Assembly (NCBI GenBank): GCA_937121005.1 | Contig: CAKZKB010000485.1 | Coordinates: forward strand, 1 to 6,646 | DNA length: 6,646 nt | Reading direction: 5' to 3' | From: an uncultured cyanobacterium | GTDB taxonomy: Bacteria > Cyanobacteriota > Cyanobacteriia > Cyanobacteriales > Geitlerinemataceae | Shown here: positions 1 to 5,486 of the stretch, piece by piece | Layout of the letters: each line of letters begins with the position of its first letter | How positions within the stretch are numbered: the first letter of the stretch is position 1 | The notes under the pieces: model-generated | Told to the model about the DNA's origin: nothing | The model's input: the letters and a program-made list of their open reading frames with translations, nothing else | Database searches by the model: none | Position numbers and translations under genes: made by a program

Positions 1-2
1 TC

Positions 3-551
3 GGCGTGGGGTTAACTGCCCGAGTGTTGCTACCCAGCTTGTTAAGAAACGATCCCGAACTCGCACTCCCTCAACTCGCGATCGAACTGTTACCTGCTGT
101 TTTTGTCGGTATCATTTTAGCAGGGGTTTTTGCGGCCGTGGTTTCGACAGCAGACTCTCAGATTTTATCCTGTTCGGCTGCCCTAACTCAAGACTTGTTT
201 CCCAACATGGCACACTCTTACAAACTTGCTAAGGTGGGAACCTTAGTTGTGACGGCAATTATTCTGGCGATCGCCCTTTCTGGAGGCGACGTTTTCTCTC
301 TGTCGGTGTTGGGGTGGTCTGTTTTGGCGGCTGGACTCGGCCCGCTTTTAGTGGTACGATCTTGGCAACTTCCGGTGACGGTTCCTGTGGCTTTGGCGAT
401 GATGGTGGCGGGAATTTCCGGGACAATTGTCTGGCGTTACGGACTGCAACTGTCTGATGCGATGTCCGATGTTTTTCCAGGTATGCTTGTTGGGACGTTA
501 GTATACTTAGCAGCTTGGCGATGGATGAAAGAGGGGCGATCGCTATCGTAA
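3..551 (+). CDS. Sodium:solute symporter (PutP-like), C-terminal part, 5' truncated
   Basis: This is the C-terminal part of an inner-membrane sodium:solute symporter (SSS family), which couples Na+ entry to uptake of a small solute such as proline or another amino acid. The frame is open from the window edge, so the true start lies outside; the GTG at 6 is internal. About 182 residues are visible. The key match is the run STADSQ followed by SCSAALTQD (around residues 47-63 counted from the GTG). It corresponds to the PutP segment whose adjacent Ser and Thr are sodium ligands, and both are present here. Hydrophobic segments fall near residues 25-45, 78-92, 98-118, 122-144 and 158-172, as expected for the last helices. 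The protein ends with a short basic tail. The gene precedes the methyltransferase gene by 90 bases on the same strand. Whether it belongs to the downstream cluster is unknown, and its substrate cannot be read from this fragment. Confidence 0.85.
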   Translation, partial: GVGLTARVLLPSLLRNDPELALPQLAIELLPAVFVGIILAGVFAAVVSTADSQILSCSAALTQDLFPNMAHSYKLAKVGTLVVTAIILAIALSGGDVFSLSVLGWSVLAAGLGPLLVVRSWQLPVTVPVALAMMVAGISGTIVWRYGLQLSDAMSDVFPGMLVGTLVYLAAWRWMKEGRSLS

Positions 552-630
552 TATTAATTTACAAAACATTACATTGCAAAACGATCGCTTAAGGGCGATC
601 GCGTAGTACAATCTGAATGCCGCTAGCACT

Positions 631-636
631 AGGAGG
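631..636 (+). promoter_or_regulatory. Strong Shine-Dalgarno sequence for the two-domain methyltransferase
   Basis: AGGAGG lies five bases before a GTG codon at 642. This near-perfect anti-16S match fixes the GTG as the start of the methyltransferase, even though GTG is not the preferred initiator. Confidence 0.8.
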
Positions 637-641
637 TTGTC

Positions 642-2006
642 GTGACCGCCCGATTTACAGAGGCCGAGGTCGCCTCATTTTACGATCGTCGCGAGAACGT
701 CGATCGCTGCTTTGGCAATTTAGGAGGGAGCCTGCACTGGGGATATTTTCCCGATCCTGCCGGTTCTAGTGACGAAGATTTAATTCGGGCTTGCCAAAGA
801 TGGAATGAGTATATGCTCGATCGCGCTCAGATAACATCGCGATCGCGGGTATTAGAGGTAGGATGCGGGAATGGGAATACAGCCATCTGGTTGGCTCGAC
901 AAACCGGATGCGAGGTGGTAGGAATTGATATCAGTGCGGCTTGCATCGATCGCTGTCGCCAGCAAAGTCAAGAAAACCCCTCTCTACAACTTCATTTCGA
1001 GCAAGTTTCTGTCACCGATCTGCCCTTTGAGAGCGATAGTTTTACGCACGTTTGGAGTCAAGCGGCATTGTTTCATATCGACGATCGTCGGCAAGCATTC
1101 CAAGAAATACAGCGAGTTTTGCAAGAAAACGGGATATTGGTCTTTGACGATTTGGTAATAGCAACGGAAAGCAATGTCGGCGATTGCTTGCGATCGAACG
1201 CCGTCAGCAGCAGCAAAGACGATATCGAAACCCTCAGTCAAATGAGTTTAGTGGTTTTAGAGAAAGCCGACTTCAGTTCTCATCTGAAAAAAAGCTACGA
1301 AATTCTATCCCACGAACAAGGATCGGAATCGACAGAATTGGTTGATTTTGCACGAGAAGTCCTATCTGCTCTCGATCGCGGCCAGATGGGATGGTGGTTT
1401 TATCACTGTCAAAAAATCAGCGATCGTCTGCCTTGGATTCACGATAACAAAAATACGGAAGAACTGCGAAAAAAATATGACGCTTGGGCTCCCATTTACG
1501 ATGCCGACTTGGACAAATCTTGGGTGATGCCAACTCATGCGGCTCGCCTTCTCGAACAAGTCTGTCCCGATCGCCAGATCCGAATTTTAGATGCAGGTGC
1601 GGGAACCGGAAAAATGGGAGAAGCATTGGCGAAATTGGGATACAAAAATATCACCGCCATCGACTTATCAGAACAGATGCTCGCCATCGCTCGCAAAAAA
1701 CAAGTTTATAGCGATCTCTACCCGGCAAACTTGGAAGAACCCCTCACATTTTGCGATGGCGAAACCTTTGACGCGATCGCCGCCGTCGGCGTATTCACTT
1801 ACGGCCATGCCAGTCCAGCAGGCTTGTCAAATCTCTTGCCACTTTTGAAACCAGGCGGCATATTTATTGTCACGGTGCGAGCTTCCAATCAACCCATGCA
1901 AGCCGCATTCGATCGGCTTCCCTGCGAACTAATTCGCCAAGAAAATTATTTGTTTGACAACGAAACATTTCATGTGGTATCCTACAAGAAAAAGCAGACC
2001 TGCTAG
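642..2006 (+). CDS. Protein with two fused SAM-dependent methyltransferase domains
   Basis: This 454-residue protein carries two complete class I (Rossmann) SAM-methyltransferase domains. Domain 1 (about residues 10-265) has motif I VLEVGCGNGNTA at 70-81, the ribose-binding acidic residue D96 in VVGIDIS, and the motif II/III region DLPFESDSF to about 146. Its N-terminal segment with LHWGYF at 31-36 recalls the sarcosine/dimethylglycine N-methyltransferase and UbiE-like group, so N-methylation is a reasonable guess. Domain 2 (about 275-450) starts with YDAWAPIYD, has motif I ILDAGAGTGKMG at 315-326 and D341 in AIDLS, and resembles METTL27/WBSCR27-type methyltransferases. Tandem methyltransferase domains occur in phosphoethanolamine N-methyltransferases and in fused glycine/dimethylglycine methyltransferases, where each half does a different step. 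That parallel is inference. The GTG start is set by the AGGAGG at 631. An aminotransferase gene follows after 70 bases on the same strand. Fold assignment is firm; substrate is unknown. Confidence 0.9.
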   Translation: MTARFTEAEVASFYDRRENVDRCFGNLGGSLHWGYFPDPAGSSDEDLIRACQRWNEYMLDRAQITSRSRVLEVGCGNGNTAIWLARQTGCEVVGIDISAACIDRCRQQSQENPSLQLHFEQVSVTDLPFESDSFTHVWSQAALFHIDDRRQAFQEIQRVLQENGILVFDDLVIATESNVGDCLRSNAVSSSKDDIETLSQMSLVVLEKADFSSHLKKSYEILSHEQGSESTELVDFAREVLSALDRGQMGWWFYHCQKISDRLPWIHDNKNTEELRKKYDAWAPIYDADLDKSWVMPTHAARLLEQVCPDRQIRILDAGAGTGKMGEALAKLGYKNITAIDLSEQMLAIARKKQVYSDLYPANLEEPLTFCDGETFDAIAAVGVFTYGHASPAGLSNLLPLLKPGGIFIVTVRASNQPMQAAFDRLPCELIRQENYLFDNETFHVVSYKKKQTC

Positions 2007-2027
2007 CTTAAAAGATGGTGGGATGCA

Positions 2028-2044
2028 GCAGAGAAAAACTCTGC
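2028..2044 (+). other. Perfect small stem-loop between the methyltransferase and aminotransferase genes
   Basis: GCAGAG and CTCTGC form a perfect six-pair stem around an AAAAA loop in the 70-base gap. No T-run follows, so it does not look like an intrinsic terminator. It could set mRNA stability or a processing point between cistrons. The aminotransferase ribosome-binding site (AGAGGA at 2061-2066) lies outside it and stays exposed. Confidence 0.4.
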
Positions 2045-2076
2045 GACGAATGAAGAACTAAGAGGATTCAATCCGA

Positions 2077-3243
2077 ATGGTTAAGCACATCAAAAAGCTA
2101 CCAGTATCCGAGCTTGAATTTCAGATGTTCGTTCTCGACGAACTGGCTGACGAGCTACTCAGTGAAGGAAAAGATCTCATCAAATTGACGATTGGCATTT
2201 CGGAGCTCGAAATTCCCCAGTCCGTTCGCCAGGTCTTCTCAGATACGATTTTCGACTACGATAAAACCCATCGGGTCTATCCTCAAGGGATTCCCGAGTT
2301 AAGAACGGCAATTGCCGACTATTACAACCAGCAGTACCACATCAACACTCAGCCGGAAAATACCATTGTTAACGTCGGCACCAGTGCTATTTTCCGCAAT
2401 CTCTTCCAAGTTCTCTGCCAGCCCGGACAAGAAATTCTGTTGCCCAAGCCCTACTATTGCCTCTACTTGCTCAGTGCAATTTTAGCGGATGCGAAGCTAA
2501 CGTACTACGACATCGATATCGAAAGTCGCACGATCGACTTCGACTCTTTTAAGGCAGCCTACAACCCAGATAAAACGGCAGTTGTCGTTATCAACAACCC
2601 CGGAAATCCTCTGGGTAACGTGATGACCAAAGATGAGATCCTGGAAATCAATCGCATTGTTGCCGGGCGATCGTACATCATCAATGACGAAATTTACAAC
2701 AACACCTTGTTCTATTCCGAGTACGAGTGTCCCCTTGCTTATTTAGATGAATTTCGGGATGCCAATATCGTCACCAATGGATTTTCTAAAGGCTTCCGAA
2801 TGTACACGAAGCGGGTGGGATATGCCATTTTGCCCGACGACTTAATTATGCCCATGCGTATCGTCCAGCAACATACCTTGCTGACTCACGATCCGGTGAA
2901 CCAACACGGTGCAATTGCGGCGTTGCAAGATTTGGAAAGTCCCAAAGAACTGACTCAAATCTATAAATCCCGTGCCGAATATTCGTACTCCCAACTGCAA
3001 GGAACCGGGTGCGATCCAATTAAGGCAGAAGGTGGGTTTTATATTGTTCTCGACTGCGATCGCTGGGTGAAAGAAAAGGGAATGAACTCTTCTAAAGAGT
3101 TGGCAGTCGATATTGCCAAAAAAGTCCACGTCGCCACCGTGCCCGGAACGGATTTTGGCCTTCCTAATGGATTGCGTTTGAGTTTCTGCACCTCGCGGTA
3201 TAATGAGGGTATCGATCGCCTGCGCGATTATTTTACTCGCTAG
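2077..3243 (+). CDS. PLP-dependent class I/II aminotransferase
   Basis: This 388-residue cytosolic enzyme of the aspartate-aminotransferase fold (type I) should move an amino group between an amino acid and a 2-keto acid. Family marks appear in order: the Y-x-x-G-x-x-x-LR pattern at 68-76, the cofactor-site PKPYY at 123-127, the NNPGNPLG loop at 173-180, DEIY at 204-207 (Asp binds the pyridine nitrogen, Tyr the PLP oxygen), FSK with the Schiff-base lysine K238, R246 for the PLP phosphate, and R367 in GLRLSF for the substrate carboxylate. The length is normal. After the lysine, the usual M-T-G-W-R run is M-Y-T-K-R (242-246), which is unusual and may mean an uncommon substrate. The ATG at 2077 has AGAGGA ten bases upstream. 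It probably shares a transcript with the preceding methyltransferase. The 390-base repeat block after it may separate it from the next gene. Substrate is not predictable; pairing with the nearby hydroxyacid dehydrogenase is inference. Confidence 0.9.
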   Translation: MVKHIKKLPVSELEFQMFVLDELADELLSEGKDLIKLTIGISELEIPQSVRQVFSDTIFDYDKTHRVYPQGIPELRTAIADYYNQQYHINTQPENTIVNVGTSAIFRNLFQVLCQPGQEILLPKPYYCLYLLSAILADAKLTYYDIDIESRTIDFDSFKAAYNPDKTAVVVINNPGNPLGNVMTKDEILEINRIVAGRSYIINDEIYNNTLFYSEYECPLAYLDEFRDANIVTNGFSKGFRMYTKRVGYAILPDDLIMPMRIVQQHTLLTHDPVNQHGAIAALQDLESPKELTQIYKSRAEYSYSQLQGTGCDPIKAEGGFYIVLDCDRWVKEKGMNSSKELAVDIAKKVHVATVPGTDFGLPNGLRLSFCTSRYNEGIDRLRDYFTR

Positions 3244-3271
3244 GTAACGATTCAGGTTGTAAGCATTCAGG
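3244..3271 (+). repeat. Two tandem copies of the 13-base repeat GTAAGCATTCAGG
   Basis: GTAACGATTCAGG (3244-3256) and GTAAGCATTCAGG (3259-3271) are direct repeats separated by TT and start immediately after the aminotransferase stop codon. Relatives on the opposite strand lie at 3527-3539, 3570-3582 and 3594-3606. One more pair flanks a short hairpin at 5375-5430. Confidence 0.7.
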
Positions 3272-3400
3272 TGACATTAGAAATGGCTGACAGATCCCCC
3301 TCTTATCCCCCATTATTAAGGGGGAAGACAAAGGATGCTTCGCAGTCTGTTTAACGGTAGACTAATACCATTTTCCGAAAATCGTGCTACACTTCGGATT

Positions 3401-3419
3401 GGGCGAACGCCGTTCGCCC
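3401..3419. repeat. Central perfect palindrome, nine-base arms
   Basis: GGGCGAACG, a single C, then CGTTCGCCC form an uninterrupted nine-base inverted repeat. It sits at the centre of the nested block. I recall this GGGCGAACG-type palindrome as a frequent dispersed repeat in cyanobacterial genomes, but could not check that here. Confidence 0.75.
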
Positions 3420-3484
3420 CTACATTCCGATCCCCAATTTGTTGCATTCATTCTGGAAATTGGTATAGCAAGTTTTCGGTAATT

Positions 3485-3503
3485 CCCCCCTTATTAAGGG
3501 GGG
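3485..3503. repeat. C-run/TTATTAA/G-run palindrome, nine-base arms
   Basis: CCCCCCTTA, a single T, then TAAGGGGGG form a perfect inverted repeat, followed by TTAGGGGGGATC. A degenerate inverted copy lies at 3293-3327. No T-run follows directly, so it is not a standard intrinsic terminator, although the stem is strong enough to affect RNA stability or polymerase passage. Confidence 0.7.
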
Positions 3504-3526
3504 TTAGGGGGGATCTCGAACGCACC

Positions 3527-3606
3527 CCTGAATGCTTACAAGGTGTAGAACTGGGTTTCTGTCATACTACCTGAATGCTTACTTTTTTTTGAATCTAAAT
3601 GCTGAC
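3527..3606 (-). repeat. Three copies of the 13-base repeat in inverted orientation
   Basis: CCTGAATGCTTAC occurs exactly at 3527-3539 and 3570-3582. A diverged copy, TCTAAATGCTGAC, lies at 3594-3606. They close the repeat block on its right side as complements of the copies at 3244-3271. A run of eight T lies between the last two copies (3583-3590), without a strong stem directly before it. Confidence 0.7.
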
Positions 3607-3622
3607 TATCTGCTCGTCAATC

Positions 3623-3628
3623 GGAGGA
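3623..3628 (+). promoter_or_regulatory. Shine-Dalgarno sequence that fixes the start of the second methyltransferase
   Basis: GGAGGA lies five bases before the ATG at 3634. An upstream in-frame ATG at 3532 has no such site and would add 34 residues translated from repeat DNA, so 3634 is preferred. Confidence 0.8.
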
Positions 3629-3633
3629 AATTA

Positions 3634-4356
3634 ATGGCTGTATACGACGACATTAGCGACGCTTACGATCTGGTTTATACGGATGTAGACCAAAAACTCC
3701 CCTTTGTGAGCGAACTGCTCCAAAAACACGATCGCCAACAGATTCTCGAACTGGGAAGCGGTTCGGGGTTGTTTACCATTCCTTTAAAGCAAAAAGGATT
3801 TAACATTGAAGGGTTGGAAATCAGTCCAGAAATGATGGCTGTCACCCAGAAAAAGTTTCCCGATCTCGTTCTCCATCAAGGGGATATGAGAAACTTCTCT
3901 TTAGAGAAGCAATTTGATGCTATTTTAGCACTGAGTTCGGCGTTGACATTGCTCTCTAGTCACGACGAAATCGCTCGGTGTTTGCAACAAACGTTTCAAC
4001 ATCTGGTTCCCGGAGGACATTTCCTCGTCGAATTGCCAAATCATCCCATCGAAATTGCCAACAGTGATGGTACTCAAGAAGTGCATTGCAACGACGATCG
4101 CTCCATTATTGTGGTGATTCAAAGCGAAAAAACCGAGGGACGTTGGCGAGAAAGCTGGCATATTTTCCGAGCCAGTGCGGAAGGGTTTCAGCACAAAGAA
4201 GTTCTGTGCGATGAGTTTCTCTATTCTCCCGATCGCCTAGAAGCACAATTGCTAGAAACGGGATTTAAAATTGTCGATCGCTACGGGGATCTGTTGGGTT
4301 CGGTGTTTGACGAAGGGACATCTTGGCGGCGAGTGTTGGTTTGCCAAAAACCTTAA
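3634..4356 (+). CDS. SAM-dependent methyltransferase, DesVI/TylM1-like
   Basis: This 240-residue single-domain class I methyltransferase starts with YDDISDAYDLVY (4-15), the usual cap of small-molecule enzymes. Motif I is ILELGSGSG at 37-45. The ribose-binding acidic residue is E62 (GLEIS), where Asp is more common. QGDMR at 82-86 is motif II, followed by FDAILAL and LVPGGHF (124-130). The C-terminal half, ending in LETGFKIVDRYGDL and RRVLVCQKP, matches the layout of aminosugar N,N-dimethyltransferases such as DesVI and TylM1. An amine substrate is therefore possible, but no sugar-nucleotide genes are visible nearby. The start at 3634 is set by GGAGGA at 3623. The dehydrogenase gene begins 35 bases after the stop, so the two are probably co-transcribed. 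Upstream lies the 390-base repeat block. Family fold is certain; the substrate is not. Confidence 0.88.
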   Translation: MAVYDDISDAYDLVYTDVDQKLPFVSELLQKHDRQQILELGSGSGLFTIPLKQKGFNIEGLEISPEMMAVTQKKFPDLVLHQGDMRNFSLEKQFDAILALSSALTLLSSHDEIARCLQQTFQHLVPGGHFLVELPNHPIEIANSDGTQEVHCNDDRSIIVVIQSEKTEGRWRESWHIFRASAEGFQHKEVLCDEFLYSPDRLEAQLLETGFKIVDRYGDLLGSVFDEGTSWRRVLVCQKP

Positions 4357-4374
4357 CTGCTGTCACTCCAAGAA

Positions 4375-4380
4375 AGAGGA
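4375..4380 (+). promoter_or_regulatory. Shine-Dalgarno sequence that fixes the dehydrogenase start
   Basis: AGAGGA ends 11 bases before the GTG at 4392. The alternative in-frame TTG at 4323 would overlap the preceding gene and add a basic 23-residue tail not typical of the family, so GTG at 4392 is preferred. Confidence 0.6.
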
Positions 4381-4391
4381 AAACAACGATC

Positions 4392-5366
4392 GTGAAACCT
4401 AAAATTGTGACGACAGATGCCAATATGTATATGCTTCGCCACGTCGCTGACGAGTTAAATGAGATCGGGAACGCGATCGTCACAGAAGACGATCGCGAAG
4501 AAACGCTCCTACGCCACGTTTCAGATGCCGATTTGCTCGTCGTCTGCTATGCTAAAGTGACCCGCAATATTATCGCAGAAGCGAAGTCTCTAAAAGGTAT
4601 TCTCATGTGGGGTGTGGGAGTCGATAACATCGATATTGAAGCCGCGACCGAACGCAACATTCCGGTTGCCAACTGTCCGAATTACGGCACAAACACCGTC
4701 GCTGATTTTACATTGGGGTTGATGTTAGCTTTAGCGAGGAAAGTCATCGATCTCGATCGTCAAATGCGAGAAGACTGGATGTGGCCGGAGTTTCAATATG
4801 CAGGAACCGATGTCTTTGGAAAAACCATCGGTTTGGTGGGTTGCGGTCGCACTGGAAAAGCCGTCGCTCGTCGCTGTCGGGGGTTCGATATGAGCATTTT
4901 AGCATACGATCCCTACGTTTCGCCGCGATCGCCGGGGTGTGAGGGAATCGAATTTGTCCCCCTCGAAGAACTCCTCACCCGTGCCGATTTTGTTTCCGTT
5001 CACTGCTGTCTGACACCCGAAACAAAGAATATGCTCGATCGTCAGGCTTTAGCGAAGATGAAATCGTCCGCCTTTTTTCTCAATGTTGCTAGGGGAGAAG
5101 TTGTTGATGAAATCGCACTGGTTGAAGCCTTAGAAACCGGGGCGATCGCCGGAGCCGGCTTAGATGTCTTTTCGCAAGAACCCCTACCGGAAAACCATCC
5201 TTTTTTACACTTGAAGAATACCATTGTTGCTCCTCATTTTGCCTACTACACTCGCGAGGCCGATATTCGGCTCGATCGCGAAGCCTTGCAAGCCATTCGC
5301 GACTTACTGGAAAACCGGCCGCCAGAAAATTTATTGAATCCAGAAATTCTCGCGAACTTCAAGTAA
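4392..5366 (+). CDS. NAD-dependent D-2-hydroxyacid dehydrogenase (SerA superfamily)
   Basis: This 324-residue cytosolic enzyme should interconvert a D-2-hydroxyacid and a 2-keto acid using NAD(H). The substrate-binding domain includes GVGVDNID at 74-81 and NYGTNTVADFTLG at 97-109. The Rossmann motif GLVGCGRTG at 147-155 contains GxGxxG, and D173 at the end of the second strand favours NAD over NADP. The catalytic triad is complete: R234 (NVARGE), E263 (QEPLP) and H282 (APHFAY). The length fits the compact members; there is no C-terminal ACT domain, unlike many 3-phosphoglycerate dehydrogenases, so a housekeeping SerA role is unlikely. The GTG at 4392 is the chosen start. The gene follows the DesVI-like methyltransferase after 35 bases and probably shares its transcript. 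Together with the aminotransferase it could run a serine-pathway-like oxidation and transamination (inference). Glyoxylate, hydroxypyruvate or D-lactate dehydrogenase activity remains possible. Confidence 0.9.
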   Translation: MKPKIVTTDANMYMLRHVADELNEIGNAIVTEDDREETLLRHVSDADLLVVCYAKVTRNIIAEAKSLKGILMWGVGVDNIDIEAATERNIPVANCPNYGTNTVADFTLGLMLALARKVIDLDRQMREDWMWPEFQYAGTDVFGKTIGLVGCGRTGKAVARRCRGFDMSILAYDPYVSPRSPGCEGIEFVPLEELLTRADFVSVHCCLTPETKNMLDRQALAKMKSSAFFLNVARGEVVDEIALVEALETGAIAGAGLDVFSQEPLPENHPFLHLKNTIVAPHFAYYTREADIRLDREALQAIRDLLENRPPENLLNPEILANFK

Positions 5367-5374
5367 CGACTTGG

Positions 5375-5430
5375 GTCAGCATTCAGGTATGCTAAAGTAA
5401 ACTGGTTTATTGTGTCGCCTAAATGCCGAT
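5375..5430. repeat. Short inverted-repeat element after the dehydrogenase gene
   Basis: GTCAGCATTCAGG (5375-5387) and CCTAAATGCCGAT (5418-5430, three mismatches to the exact complement) bracket a smaller stem, TAAAC/GTTTA at 5398-5409. These arms belong to the same 13-base family as those around the 3244-3606 block. The unit may fold as a 56-base hairpin in the RNA. Confidence 0.55.
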
Positions 5431-5434
5431 CGCT

Positions 5435-5462
5435 TTGACAATTTTAAGTAATACACTGCTAT
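5435..5462 (+). promoter_or_regulatory. Possible sigma-70 promoter for the CmcI-like gene
   Basis: A perfect -35 hexamer TTGACA (5435-5440) is followed after 16 bases by TGCTAT (5457-5462), a weak -10 matching three of six consensus bases. Transcription would start about 17-20 bases before the ATG at 5487. This suggests the last gene can be expressed separately from the dehydrogenase gene 120 bases upstream. The -10 match is weak. Confidence 0.35.
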
Positions 5463-5486
5463 CCGATCGAAAAACTTACTCAAACC

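Larger units (their letters stand above)
3244..3633. repeat. Intergenic block of nested inverted repeats (MITE-like composite)
   Basis: The 390 bases between the aminotransferase and the next methyltransferase hold concentric inverted repeats. The outer pair is GTAAGCATTCAGG (3259-3271) and its exact complement CCTGAATGCTTAC (3570-3582). Inside it, 3293-3327 is an imperfect inverted copy of 3481-3515; both contain a C-run, TTATTAA and a G-run. Inside that, 3365-3380 pairs imperfectly with 3451-3466 (ATACCATTTTCC against GGAAATTGGTAT). At the centre is the hairpin 3401-3419. No convincing gene is present. The layout suggests successive insertion of small non-autonomous elements into one another, or one large folded RNA. 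The block could weaken transcription from the first two genes into the last three. Confidence 0.75.

Noticed and set aside
582..601. Seven-pair hairpin CGATCGC/GCGATCG after the symporter as a terminator
   Set aside because: The arms are simply two neighbouring HIP1-type palindromes, and no T-run follows.
984..1241. Minus-strand open frame inside the two-domain methyltransferase
   Set aside because: It is the antisense shadow of a strongly supported gene, with no recognisable domain.
3335..3574. 79-codon + strand open frame between the aminotransferase and methyltransferase genes
   Set aside because: It runs entirely through the nested inverted repeats, has no ribosome-binding site, and its peptide is just repeat DNA translated.
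3485..3590. G/C-run palindrome plus T8 tract as an intrinsic terminator
   Set aside because: The palindrome ends at 3503 and the T-run starts at 3583, too far apart, and the stem nearest the T-run is weak and bulged.
3532..3633. Upstream ATG that would lengthen the DesVI-like methyltransferase by 34 residues
   Set aside because: It lies inside a 13-base repeat copy and lacks a ribosome-binding site, while the ATG at 3634 has GGAGGA at ideal spacing and starts at the family's usual N-terminus.
4323..4391. TTG start giving a longer dehydrogenase that overlaps the preceding gene
   Set aside because: The extra residues are basic and not family-like; the GTG at 4392 has a ribosome-binding site and begins directly at the first beta strand.
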